Below, one piece after another: positions 39,459 through 48,489 of a stretch of DNA of 64,000 bases (position 1 is its first letter; every line of letters begins with the position of its first letter). The translations under genes were made by a program, and so were the position numbers. This DNA is from Camarhynchus parvulus. Its lineage: Eukaryota > Chordata > Aves > Passeriformes > Thraupidae. The notes beneath the pieces are model-generated. The model saw only the letters and a list, made by a program, of their open reading frames with translations, searched no databases and was not told the origin of the DNA. Location: assembly GCF_901933205.1 (NCBI RefSeq), contig NC_044571.1, positions 12,230,420 through 12,294,419 on the forward strand, written 5' to 3'.

Positions 39459-39474
39459 CTCACTAGCTAGTGAG
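39459..39474 (+). other. Palindromic leader hairpin, dimerisation-site candidate
   Basis: CTCACTAGCTAGTGAG is a perfect 16-bp palindrome, 41 bases downstream of the primer site. As RNA it can form a 5-bp stem (CUCAC/GUGAG) with the self-complementary hexaloop UAGCUA, the arrangement known from retroviral dimerisation initiation sites. Confidence 0.5.
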
Positions 39475-39562
39475 TTAAAGCAGTCAATAGCCATGCTGCT
39501 GGAATTCGAATATCTCTTGCGGTGGAGACCTTCATGTGGTTCTGGTCTCTAGACCTTTCTGA

Positions 39563-39745
39563 GGTTTCGATACCATTCTGGTCACTGGATTATTGTCCAT
39601 AATACGTAATTTTTACGGTAGACGGGCACGGATTGGAGTAGCTCTTGTGCTGGCCTTGGTGATAATGATTTATAGGGCATTTATAAAGATGCTGGCGTCT
39701 GTTTACGATATAGTTTCGTCCTACCCTGCCTCCCAGTTCCAGTAG
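39563..39745 (+). other. Open frame with a hydrophobic segment just upstream of gag
   Basis: A 61-codon frame without an ATG that ends in TAG one base before the gag ATG (39747). It holds a basic patch (NFYGRRAR) followed by a strongly hydrophobic run (IGVALVLALVIMIYRAF). It could be the broken N-terminal part of Gag in another frame, an upstream small membrane peptide, or chance. I do not recognise it. Confidence 0.3.
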
Positions 39746-39746
39746 T

Positions 39747-40271
39747 ATGTTTTGGGAATTTATTAGTAATTGCACCGAGTTTGTTAGAGGAGGAGCTGAG
39801 AATAAGGCTTTCCAGCCTTTCTTTTCCTTCTTCTCCTTTGAAGCTGTTATGTCACTGTTTGAGAATGTTCAGTTTCCCCTGAATGTTAAAGAGACCATCT
39901 TTCTGGTATTTAATCTGGTAGGCTTCCTCTATATAGTCTGGAGCTTCTCTAAAATGAAAGCTGAGATATCCAGAAGAGTTGGTGAGACCCCTGACTCAGA
40001 AGCAGATGCAGGCGTGGAAAATCCTGAGTGGTGTGGAGAATGGGAAAATATAGGCCAAACCCTGAAGGAATTTTCTGATCCTCTAGGCTGGGATTTTCCA
40101 CGGGAACAAATTCAGAACCCAGCTGAGGTGGGGAAATACCTAAAGGAGAAGTGCCATGACGATTCGAACGAGAAAAGGCTAATTGCAATAAGCTGGGCCC
40201 TGGCCTATGCTTATCGTACTCTGTTAGATACTGTAGGGCAGCAGACAGAAGCAGGGGGGGAGGGGAGATAA
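39747..40271 (+). pseudogene. ERV gag, N-terminal part (interrupted)
   Basis: The first long frame of the provirus (174 codons from ATG), in the gag position. It begins MFWEFISN. Residues about 50-68 form a hydrophobic segment (ETIFLVFNLVGFLYIVWSF) followed by basic KMK...RR, so a membrane anchor is plausible. The remainder is acidic and W-rich (PEWCGEWENI, DPLGWDFPREQ), then ...RLIAISWALAYAYRTLL. There is no myristoylation-type MG start. The frame ends in TAA at 40269-40271 just after a GGGGGG run, and the recognisable Gag continues in other frames downstream. Matrix-like role inferred from position; I cannot name a closer homologue. Confidence 0.6.
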
Positions 40272-41498
40272 ATCAGCTATCCCAGTCAGTCAGGCTGCAG
40301 CCAGCACGCCAGGCTCGAAGCCAGCTGCCAAACCAGATAGTGAGCCAAAGCCAGCAGCCAAACCAATGGCTGTTGCTACCAGTACTAGAAGTGGGAAATG
40401 CACGGACAAAACCAACCGACCAGCAGATGATGAGGATGATGATACAGGAGAAGGAACCTCAACACCTCCCGACATAAAATCAGGAGTCAAAGCCAGCAGG
40501 TGCAAGATCTGATGCAAATATTGAGTCCTTTTCCCTGAAGGACCTTCGTGGACTACGGAAGGATTACACCCGACCCACCTGATGAATCCATAATTAGTTG
40601 GTTAGTCCGTCTCTGGGATGCTGCAGGTGAGGCCACAATTCTAGACGGCACTGAAGCGAGGCATTTGGGATCCCTGTCACAGGACCCTGTCATCGCACCA
40701 AGGAATGATGAGGGGGGCTAATCCACAGAGCCTCTGGGCACGGGTCTTGGAAAGTGTTGCACAAAGATACCTGTGTGCAGATGATCTTTATATGCAACAA
40801 ACACAGTGGAAGACCATAGAGCAAGGGATCCAACGCCTAAGAGAAATGGCAGTGGCAGAGATTATCTTCTCAGATGATGTAACAACTAGGAACCCAGACT
40901 TGGTACCATGCACGTCTGTGATGTGGCGAAAACTTGTGCGACTTTGGGCCACATGAATATGCTTCTGCCTTAGCCATAATGAAGAGGGATGAGAGGGATG
41001 AGACTGTACTGGATATGGCAAGGAAGCTCCGAGCATATGCAGACGCTGTGCATGGCCCAACACATGCCAGAATCTCAGCAGTAGAATCACGTCTGCAGAA
41101 ATTAGAGGACAAGATAGAGGAGAACCACAAGAAGCTCAGAGAGGAGATTAAAGAAGACCTTCTCCAGATCTCGGCGGTACAGATCAGAGGTTCTGGTATC
41201 CAAGGCAGACGTTTCCCAGATGGCGAGAGAAGGTACACCCCACGCAGCTGAGTTGTGGTTCTACCTGCGTGATTGTGGAGAAAACATGAGGAAGTGGGAT
41301 GGACAACCTACTGCTGTTCTGGCACGACGGGTGCGTGAATTGAAGGAAGACAGGGCTGAGAGAGGGAATTCCACTAAAAGAAAAGCAGCTCCAGTTGCCC
41401 GTGGCCGAACTGCCAGGTATGATGATGATGACATGTCCGATCCCCTTGAAGGAACCTCCAAGGCATATGCCCAGGGAAAGAAGGATAACCAGGCTTAG
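40272..41498 (+). pseudogene. ERV gag, capsid/nucleocapsid part (frameshifted)
   Basis: Gag-like coding sequence scattered over several frames: a linker with repeated K/P/A-rich units (40290-40500); a block starting about 40514 (SFSLKDLRGLRKDYTRP), continuing after a stop at 40580 in another frame (SWLVRLWDAAGEATILDG); then 40705-40956, 40934-41251 and 41220-41498. The 41085-41160 stretch (ESRLQKLEDKIEENHKK...) is a predicted coiled coil. The C-terminus is basic (KRKAAPVARGRTAR) followed by acidic DDDDM, with no CCHC zinc knuckle, so RNA binding may rely on the basic patch, as in foamy viruses. The last frame ends in TAG at 41496-41498, in the same frame as the protease. Confidence 0.7.
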
Positions 41499-41573
41499 AG
41501 GGGCCCTGCCTCTAGCCAGGTAGAGGCTAGGGAAAATCGTGTTTTCTGGTCTGTGTGGATTCGTTGGCCTGGC
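41496..41573 (+). promoter_or_regulatory. Candidate gag-pol stop-codon readthrough signal
   Basis: Gag ends in UAG (41496-41498), and protease continues in the same frame. After a 5-base spacer (AGGGG), CCCTGCCTCTA (41504-41514) pairs with TAGAGGC-T-AGGG (41521-41532) to give an 11-bp stem with one bulged T. The six-base loop GCCAGG (41515-41520) is exactly complementary to CCTGGC at 41568-41573, allowing an H-type pseudoknot. Murine leukaemia virus uses a UAG, short spacer and pseudoknot for the same purpose. The structure is read by eye and has not been folded computationally. Confidence 0.55.
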
Positions 41574-42014
41574 ACATCGGAACCACAAGAGTATAAAGCT
41601 TTGGTTGATACTGGTGCACAATGTACATTAATTCCATCAAGACATGTGGGGATAGAGTCTGTTTCTATTGTTGGCGTGACAGGGGGATCCCAGGATTTCA
41701 CTTTGGTGGAAGCTGAGGTGAGCCTGACTGGAAATGAGTGGAAGAAACACCCTATTGTGACTGGCCCAGAGGCCCCATGCATTTTAGGCATAGACTTCCT
41801 CAGAAGTGGGTATTTCAAAGACCCAAAGGGACTCAGGTGGGCATTTGGAATAGCTGCTGTAGAGAGAGAGGGTGTCAAGCAGTTGAACAGTTTGCCTGGA
41901 CTGTCAGAAAACCCATCTGCAGTAGGACTCCTGAAGGTGGAAGAGCAACGAAAATACCGATTGCCACCTCAACAGTGCACCGCCGACAGTACCGAACCAA
42001 TCGAGATGCTGTGA
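41499..42014 (+). pseudogene. ERV pro: aspartic protease and start of pol
   Basis: Open in the gag frame directly after the UAG, to a stop at 42012. The catalytic motif LVDTGAQCTLIPS has its Asp codon at 41607. The second conserved block ILGIDFL is at 41781-41801. This is the layout of retropepsins, which act as dimers and cleave the Gag and Pol polyproteins. The sequence then enters the link to reverse transcriptase. The true frame is left somewhere in 41950-42010, where RT-linker sequence (RRQYRTNRDAVIPIHKMI) appears in another frame. Confidence 0.8.
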
Positions 42015-42462
42015 TCCCCATCCACAAAATGATCCGTGAGCTGGAGAGCCAAGGGGTGGTTAGCAAGACCCACTCACCCTTCAACAGCCCCATTTGGCCT
42101 GTGCGTAAAATCTGAAGGAGAATGGAGATTGACTGTGGACTACCGTGCATTGAATGAAGTGACTCCACCACTGAGCGCTGCTGTGCCGGACATGCTGGAA
42201 CTCCAGTACGAGCTGGAGTCCAAGGCAGCGAGGTGGTATGCCACTATTGACATTGCCAATGCATTTTTCTCCATTCCTCTGGCAGCAGAATGCAGGCCCC
42301 AGTTTGCTTTCACCTGGAGGGGCGTGCAGTACACCTGGAACCGACTGCCCCAGGGGTGGAAACACAGTCCCACCATCTGCCATGGACTGATCCAGGCTGC
42401 ACTGGAAAAGGGTGAGGCTCCAGAACATCTGCAATATATTGATGACATCATTGTGTGGGGAA
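41960..42462 (+). pseudogene. ERV reverse transcriptase, fingers and palm (frameshifted)
   Basis: The start lies in one frame (41738-42115 frame: IHKMIRELESQGVVSKTHSPFNSPIWPVRK) and the main body in another (42036-42515). Motifs: WRLTVDYRALNEVT; first catalytic Asp in TIDIANAFF (codon 42249); LPQGW at 42345-42359; and the active site YIDD at 42435-42446 (both Asp kept). Reverse transcriptase copies the proviral RNA into DNA. The frame breaks near 42458-42462, in a G/A run directly after the active site. Confidence 0.85.
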
Positions 42463-43258
42463 GACAGCAGCAGAAGTGTTTGAGAAAGGGGAGAAAATCA
42501 TCCAGATTCTCCTAAAAGCCGGCTTTGCCATCAAGAAGAGCAAAGTCAAGGGACCTGCTCAAGAGATCCAGTTTCTGGGAGTGAAGTGGCAAGACGGACG
42601 GCGTCAGATTCCCACTGATGTCATCAACAAGATCACAGCAATGTCTCCACCATCCAGCAAGAAAGAAACGCAAGCTTTCCTAGGTGCCATAGGTTTTTGG
42701 AGGATGCATATTCCCGAGTACAGTCAGATCGTGAGCCCTCTCTACCTGGTCACCCGCAAGAAGAACCCTTTCCACTGGGGCCCAGAGCAGCAACAAGCCT
42801 TTGCACAAATCAAGCAGGAGATTGCCCATGCAGTAGCCCTTGGCCCAGTCAGGACGGGACCAGAGGTGAAGAACGTGCTCTACTCTGCAGCCGGGAACCA
42901 TGGCTTGTCCTGGAGCCTTTGGCAGAAGGTGCCTGGTGAGACTCGAGGCCGACCGCTAGGATTCTGGAGTCGAAGCTACAGAGGGTCTGAAGCCAACTAT
43001 ACTCCAACAGAGAAAGAAATCTTGGCTGCCTATGAAGGAGTCCAAGCTGCCTCAGAGGTAATAGGCACAGAAGCACAACTCCTCCTGGCACCCCGACTAC
43101 CAGTGCTGGGGTGGATGTTCAAAGCAAAGGTTCCCTCTACGCACCATGCCACCAGCACCACATGGAGCAAATGGATTGCTGTTATCACACAGCGCCCCGT
43201 ATTGGAAACCCGAACGCCCTGGGATTCTGGAAATAATTACAAACTGGCCGGAAGGTGA
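42455..43258 (+). pseudogene. ERV reverse transcriptase thumb/connection to RNase H
   Basis: A long uninterrupted frame (about 267 codons) continuing RT after the break near 42460. Motifs: FAIKKSKVKGP...IQFLGVKW, QAFLGAIGFWRMHIPEYS, LYLVTRKKNPFHWGPEQQQAF, RPLGFWSRSYRGSEANYTPTEKEILAAYE. These match the thumb and connection region of ERVL-type Pol and link to RNase H. The frame is lost between about 43190 and 43240, where the continuation moves to another frame (ILEIITNWPEGENFGL). Confidence 0.85.
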
Positions 43259-43700
43259 AAATTTTGGTCTCACTGATGAAGAGGAACAAGAAGTGACACG
43301 GGCTGAAGAAGCTCCACCATATAACCAGCTGCCAGCAGAAGATACACGATACGCTCTTTTTACTGATGGTTCTTGCCGCATTGTGGGAATGAACCGGAAG
43401 TGGAAAGCAGCTGTATGGAGCCCCACACGCACAAGTTGCACAAGCTACCGAAGGAGAAGGTGGATCAAGCCAGCTTGCTGAACTCAAAGCTGTTCAGCTG
43501 GCCCTGGACATTGCTGAGAGAGAGAAGTGGCCAAAGCTCTACCTTTACACTGATTCATGGATGGTAGCCAACGCACTGTGGGGATGGCTGGAAAGGTGGA
43601 AAAGGCCAACTGGCAGCGTAGGGGAAAACCGATCTGGGCTGCTGATGAATGGAAAGACATTGCCGCCGGTTAGAGAAGCTACCTGTGAAAGTCCGTCATG
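43200..43700 (+). pseudogene. ERV RNase H (frameshifted)
   Basis: RNase H degrades the RNA strand of the RNA:DNA hybrid. Motifs across frames: YALFTDGS (43350-43373; first catalytic Asp codon 43365), QLAELKAVQLAL (catalytic Glu codon 43480), LYLYTDSWMVANAL (catalytic Asp codon 43552), and the C-terminal HVDAHVPKS near 43698-43724 with NNEQVDQAAK further on. There are at least two frame breaks: about 43400-43435, and 43590-43670. Confidence 0.8.
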
Positions 43701-44014
43701 TTGATGCCCATGTCCCCAAGAGTCGGGCTAATGAGGAACACCAAAATAATGAGCAGGTAGACCAGGCTGCAAAGATAGAGGTGTCAAAGATAGACTTAGA
43801 TTGGCAACATAAGGGGGAGTTATTCCTAGCTCGATGGGCCCATGATGCCTCAGGCCATCAGGGTAGAGATGCCACCTATAAGTGGGCACGAGACCGAGGG
43901 GTGGATCTAACCATGGACAGTATTTCTCAGGTTATCCATGACTGTGAGACATGTGCTGCCATCAAACAGGCTAAGCGCATTGAAGCCCCTGTGGTATGGT
44001 GGGCGGTGGTCTAA
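43649..44014 (+). pseudogene. ERV RNase H end and integrase zinc domain
   Basis: A 121-codon frame containing the last RNase H block (HVDAHVPKS, NNEQVDQAA) and then the integrase N-terminal zinc-binding domain. His codons at 43841 and 43856 (HDASGH) and Cys codons at 43943 and 43952 (CETC) form the HHCC set. This domain helps integrase multimerise on viral DNA ends. The frame is left near 43975-44010, where integrase core sequence continues in another frame. Confidence 0.8.
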
Positions 44015-44679
44015 GTACAAGTATGGGGAGGCCTGGCAGATTGACTACATCACACTGCCCCAGACACGCCAAGGCAAGCGCTACGTGCTCACAATGGTGG
44101 AAGCCACCACTGGATGGCTGGAAACCTACCCTGTGCCTCATGCCACTGCCCGTAACACTATCCTGGGCCTGGAAAAGCAAATTCTGTGGAGACATGGTAC
44201 CCCTGAGAGGATTGAGTCAGACAACGGGACTCATTTTAGGAACAGCCTTATCAGCACTTGGGCTAGGGAACATGGTATTGAGTGGGTGTACCACATCCCC
44301 TACCACGCACCAGCTGCAGGCAAAGTGGAGAGGTACAACGGACTGTTAAAAACCACATTGAAAGCATTAGGTGGGGGATCTTTCAAAAACTGGGAGCAGC
44401 ATCTGGCAAAGGCCACCTGGTTAGTTAATACCCGAGGCTCTACTAACCGAGTGGGCCCTGCCCAATCTGAGTCTTTGCATAGAGTAGATGGAGACAAAGT
44501 CCCAGTGGTACATGTCAGAGGTTTGTTAGGGAAGACAGTTTGGATTAATTCTGCCTCGAATACAGACAAACCCATTCGTGGGGTTGTTTTTTGCTCAGGG
44601 ACCAGGTTACACATGGTGGATAATGCAAAGAGATGGGAGAACACGATGTGTACCTCAGGGAGATCTGATTGTTGGGTGA
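43938..44679 (+). pseudogene. ERV integrase core and C-terminal domain
   Basis: The integrase core reads open over most of this span. D1 is in WQIDYITLP (codon 44043), D2 in IESDNGTHF (codon 44220) and E in GKVERYNG (codon 44328), with exactly 35 residues between D2 and E, so the D,D-35-E triad is complete. Typical continuation: WLVNTRGSTNRVGPAQ and VRGLLGKTVWINS. Near 44590, in a run of T, the frame shifts; the C-terminal segment (CVPQGDLIVG and stop at 44677-44679) reads in another frame. The enzyme inserts viral DNA into host chromosomes. No env follows. Confidence 0.85.
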
Positions 44680-44826
44680 GACCTATGTGTAAATATCACT
44701 GTTTGCTGAATGCTGTTACCATTGTCTGTGTATAGCTGTATAATGGATGTATAATGTATGTGTTTGTAGAGTTAAATTTATATTAGTTTTAGGAGTAAGC
44801 AGACGATATGGGGATAAGGGGTGGAA
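44680..44826 (+). other. Post-integrase segment with polypurine tract
   Basis: About 130 bp of non-coding sequence follows the integrase stop, then GGGGATAAGGGGTGGAA (44810-44826) directly before the 3' LTR. This is the polypurine tract, interrupted by two T, which primes plus-strand DNA synthesis. The lack of anything between integrase and this tract shows env was absent and not merely truncated by an obvious local event. Confidence 0.8.
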
Positions 44827-45508
44827 TGTCCTGGGTTGACTATATGATGCTTTTATCCCCAAATCGTCTCATTGGTTTATGCTGAATAATAATAAGTTTT
44901 GCACCTTTAAGACTTGTTGCAGAGAGTGAAAGGGGGGAGAGAAGAATCGCACAGTTCTTTTTTTTTTCGCTCAGACATTGCACGTATTCCCCGCATTCCT
45001 CCTCCAGGACTGTGTTGTTCGCGGACAGACAGACGGCAGGACAGAGAGCTCTCCTTTGCTTTTGGTTAGTTTTAGCTGGCTGAGGCAAAGAAGAGTCCCT
45101 GGACTGTGGTTTTTCTTTTCCTTTTCTTTGGACCTCTTGGAACCTGCTCTGGACTGAACACCCAGGGAAGCACCGGCAGCTCACACCTGTGGCCACCGGG
45201 CCAGGCCGGGCCTGGCCTGTGAGAATTCCAGCACCAGAAGGACTGATAAGAGACTGAGTGAGCTGGGCTGCAACCGGGGGGGGGTTTTCTCAATTGGTCA
45301 TCTCTTTTAGAGCGGCAAGGGGTTTTATTGTTTTAATATTGTTAGGTTCTATTGTTTAATAAACAGCTTTTTTCCACTTTTCTTCAAGGAGGTATTTTCT
45401 CCCGGACTGGTTGTGGGGGGGAGGGGCCGACTGAATTTATCCTCCTACTAGAGCCCCTCTGGGGACTCTCTCTCTCTCTCTCCCAAAATTTTGCTCTAAA
45501 CCAAGACA
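44827..45508 (+). repeat. ERV 3' LTR
   Basis: A 682-bp LTR beginning TGTCCTGGGTTGAC and ending AAACCAAGACA. It keeps the intact TG terminus lost in the 5' copy. It differs from the 5' LTR mainly in run lengths (T, G and C runs, CT repeats near the end) and a small cluster near 44900-44925, with few substitutions in ordinary sequence. AATAAA at 45358-45363 is the likely polyadenylation signal of the provirus. Confidence 0.92.
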
Positions 45509-46281
45509 ACCTGCTGCAGGCCAAGGCAAAGCCCATCAGCAGTGGTGGTAGTGCCTCTGGGATAATGTGTCAAGGAAAGGGGAAAAAAGCCAAGCTGCTG
45601 AAGAGAGGAGTGTGGGAACGTGGGAGCAGCAGCCCTGCAGACACCAAGGTCAGTGCAGAAGGAGGGCCGGGAGGTGCTCCAGGCACCAGAACAGAGACTC
45701 CCCTGCAGCCTGTGGTGCAGACCAGGGTGAGGCAGCTGCGCCCTGCAGCCCATGGGGACCCACAGCAAAGCAGAGATGGAACTGCAGCCCCTGGATGACC
45801 CCACACTGGAGGAAGCAGTTGTGCCTGAAGGAGGCTGTGACTCATGGGAAGTCCACACATGTTCCAGGCAGGACCCCTGTCCCTGTGGAGTGGGGAGCTC
45901 ACAATGGACCTGGTTTCCTGGTAGGACTTGTGACCCAAGGGAGAGCCACACTGGAGCAGTGTGTGAAGAGCTGCAGCCTGTGGGAAGAGCTCTGTAGGAG
46001 AAATGGAGAACTGACTCCTGTGGGAAAGACCCTGCACTTGAGCAGGTCGAGAGTGGGAGCAGTCCTCTCCCTGCAGAGGCAGGAGTGGCACAGACAAACA
46101 TGGGATGAACTGACTGCAAGCCCCGAGTCTGTCCTGCCTGGGATGGCAACTGGTGAGTGATCTCAGCGTCTTTTTGTCGAATCACAAGCGTTTTGCTACA
46201 TTTTCTCTCCCCTATTCAACTGAGGCCTGGAGGGACGGAGCAGCTTTGGTGTCTGCCATCCAGCCAGGGTCAACCACCACA
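45509..46281 (+). mobile_element. Right part of a family A LTR, host of the ERV insertion
   Basis: About 770 bp following the ERV 3' LTR, from ACCTGCTGCAGGCC to ...GGGTCAACCACCACA. It shares ordered blocks with the solo LTR at 21057-22016 (GCCCTGCAGACA; GATGAACTGACT; CAGCTTTGGTG; CCACCACA end), and both copies have the same orientation. Its left part should lie before 38721. Several internal 'GTGGGAA..CC..CACTGGAGCAG' like units repeat imperfectly. Long open frames on both strands here (up to 229 codons, minus strand) come from its higher GC content and low stop density, and have no domain. Confidence 0.75.
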
Positions 46282-46293
46282 GTTCCTTACACT

Positions 46294-46780
46294 GAATCAT
46301 AGATTCACAGGATTACAGAACAGTTTGGGTTGGAAGTGATCTTAAAGACCATATAGATACAATGACCCTGCCATGGACAGGGGCACCTTTTATTAGAGCA
46401 GGTTGCTCAAAGTTCCATCCAACCTGACCTTGAATGCCTCCAGGGACACAGCAGCCACAAATTCTCTGGCAGCCTCTTCCAGTGCCTCACAACCCTTGCA
46501 GTAAAGAATTTCTTCCTAATATTTAATCTAAACCTACCCTCTTTCATTTCAAGCCATTATCCCTTGTCTTGTGAATACTTGCCCTTGTAAAAAAGTCTCA
46601 CTCCATCTTTCTTGAAGACTCCTTTCAGGTACAGGAAGGTGCTCTGAAGTCATCCCAAAGCCTTCTTTTCTCCTGGCTGAACAAACCTAGCCATTCTCTC
46701 AGCCTTTCCTCACAGGAGAGGTGCTCCATTTTTCAGTTCATCTTGGTAGCCCTCCCATGGACTTTCTCATGAGCAGTGTG
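46294..46780 (-). mobile_element. CR1 LINE 3' fragment (antisense)
   Basis: Reverse complement of a CR1 3' end. It begins with the octamer-type GAATCATAGATTCACAG and 'GGGTTGGAAGTGATCTTAAAGACC', then 'CTTGAATGCCTCCAGGGACAC', 'AAGAATTTCTTCCTAATATTTAATCTAAACCTACCC', 'CTCCTTTCAGGTACAGGAAGG', and ends near 'CTCAGCCTTTCCTCACAGGAGAG...CTCCCATGGAC'. It includes the last ORF2 codons and the 3' UTR, decayed. It lies 12 bp from the end of the family A LTR. Confidence 0.88.
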
Positions 46781-48489
46781 AAAAATGAAAAGCTAATTTA
46801 TTTTCCTTTTTTTATTACTTGCATCAAGTTCTTTTTATAAAATGGAAAATATCAGAATTGTTACATCTTCCAAGTATTCATTTTTGTCCTATAAAACTAG
46901 AAAAAAAGTCCTACTGGAAACACAGCCTGAGTTTCAAACATTCTGTCTGTACTTAGATTAATTTCTGGTTTCACTTGTAAAATATAGAATTAATTAGAAC
47001 AAAGTACATACTCTTCATTCTGATTTGTAGGAGCACATTTTTGAGATGTGCCTTGCTCTAGCCTTATGTCTCCCATCACTTAACCAAAGATGTAAGCTTT
47101 CAGACAACAGAAAAGTACAGCGATATCAGTCTGTGATGTTACACATAAAAATACTGTTTTACTAAAGTACGGCTTGTACTAAGAAGATATTTTTTGTTTC
47201 TGTATATTCTGAGACAAAGTTTTACAAATGGCTTGATATTATCTACCTGCAACATTTCTTCTCCTTATTCCCAGTCCTTGTCTATTTATTCCCACCTTTA
47301 ACTCATTTTGGACATTTCCCTTCTGTCAGATATGCCATCCTATGTGACTCCCTGCATGGACATGTAATTGCCAGGGCTGATACCAGAGCTGTCAGGTGAG
47401 GCAGAATCTCCTTTGTCACCCGCAGATATACACCACCAAAGCCACCCCAGCTTTAGCTGTGGCCTCAGGGACAAAAACATAAGGCAGAAGAAACACTGAA
47501 TTCTCTAGGGCATTTGTAAAATCCCCCTCAGGGTAGTATGACTGATGGTCATAATAATATGTTTTCTATACAACAAAATAATGAATCAATCTACAACTTA
47601 TATTTTCTGCATTAAAAAGAGGAATATTTCAGAGAAAAAATTATAAACTACTCTCTTTCAAACAAATCATTGCATAATCCTAAACTCTGAAAAGTTTGTA
47701 CACACAAACACAAATATAAAATTATAGTTACACACACACACACATACATATGCCAGCTCCTTATATAAAATACAATGGTAACTTTTCTACCAGATGTATT
47801 TGATACTTGGAGACTAGTTAAAATTTTAATACAATATAATACAGAAAATATCAGACTCATCCTCTTTTCCAACATTTTTTTCTTTAGTACATCATGCCAG
47901 ATGGTCAAGCAGAAGCTCACACATTTAGAGACTAAAATTTCCCACTTGCACGTTGTTGACAGATGTGATGCTGGAGTGCAGGAAGGCTCTGCATGGGCAG
48001 CTAGAGGCCAAGCTGGATTCCTCACAGCATCTTAAACAGTGCTACACACTCATATTTAGACACCTGAGTGCAGCCCTGAAAAACTATTCCACCACTAACA
48101 AAAGAAAATAAGTTCTTAACTGTATATAAATAAGCAAGGTCTCACCTTTTGGTTCACCAGTTTAAACACTGAAACTTAATTTTCTTCATGGAGCACCATT
48201 ATTCCTAATATTGCAATACCCACAGGAAAAATGGAAATGAACAACACATTCTTCTAAAAGATATTTTACCACCACTAATTACAACTAGCTTGAGGTGTTT
48301 AAACAGCTTTGAAAAACAGCATTTAGATTGCCAGATATGCCATAATTCACACAAGCAGCCTAGCAAAAGGAGGAGGCAATCAGCTCCAAGTCTCCTTATA
48401 TCCCAGGCTGGTTCTCAGATACTGATTTCCTCATTCCATTCCAACAATTATTGCAATAAATTGTCACTCTCAGCTCTGCAGTGCTGGTT
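46781..48489. other. Non-coding stretch
   Basis: No gene seen. It contains a short (CA)n run at 47730-47750. Open frames of up to 125 codons (minus strand, near 47.65-48.03 kb) cross the CA run and have no recognisable domain. Confidence 0.55.
47730..47750. repeat. (CA)n microsatellite
   Basis: About seven CA units, then ATACATA. Confidence 0.85.

Larger units (their letters stand above)
38721..45508 (+). mobile_element. ERVL-like (class III) endogenous retrovirus, env-less
   Basis: A provirus of about 6.8 kb: 5' LTR (38721-39388), lysine-type primer site, leader, gag, pro, RT, RNase H, integrase, polypurine tract, 3' LTR (44827-45508). Catalytic signatures of all pol domains are present (DTGA protease, YIDD reverse transcriptase, FTDGS/YTDS RNase H, HHCC and D,D-35-E integrase). 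Only about 130 bp separates the end of integrase from the polypurine tract, so there is no room for env, and no dUTPase is seen. The pol spacing and signatures ('LPQGW', 'FLGVKW', 'AFLGAIGFWR') place it with ERVL-type class III elements. The coding region carries roughly ten or more frame breaks. The element is nested in an older family A LTR. Confidence 0.9.

Noticed and set aside
41184..41878. Minus-strand frames of 127-145 codons opposite gag and pro
   Set aside because: Shadows of the ERV coding strand, which has recognisable motifs on the + strand.
45352..45798. 148-codon frame crossing the end of the ERV 3' LTR
   Set aside because: It spans the junction between two different repeats, so it cannot be an ancestral gene.
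45496..46185. 229-codon minus-strand frame and 197-codon plus-strand frame
   Set aside because: Both lie in the GC-richer family A LTR; no domain, and open frames occur on both strands at once, as expected from low stop density.
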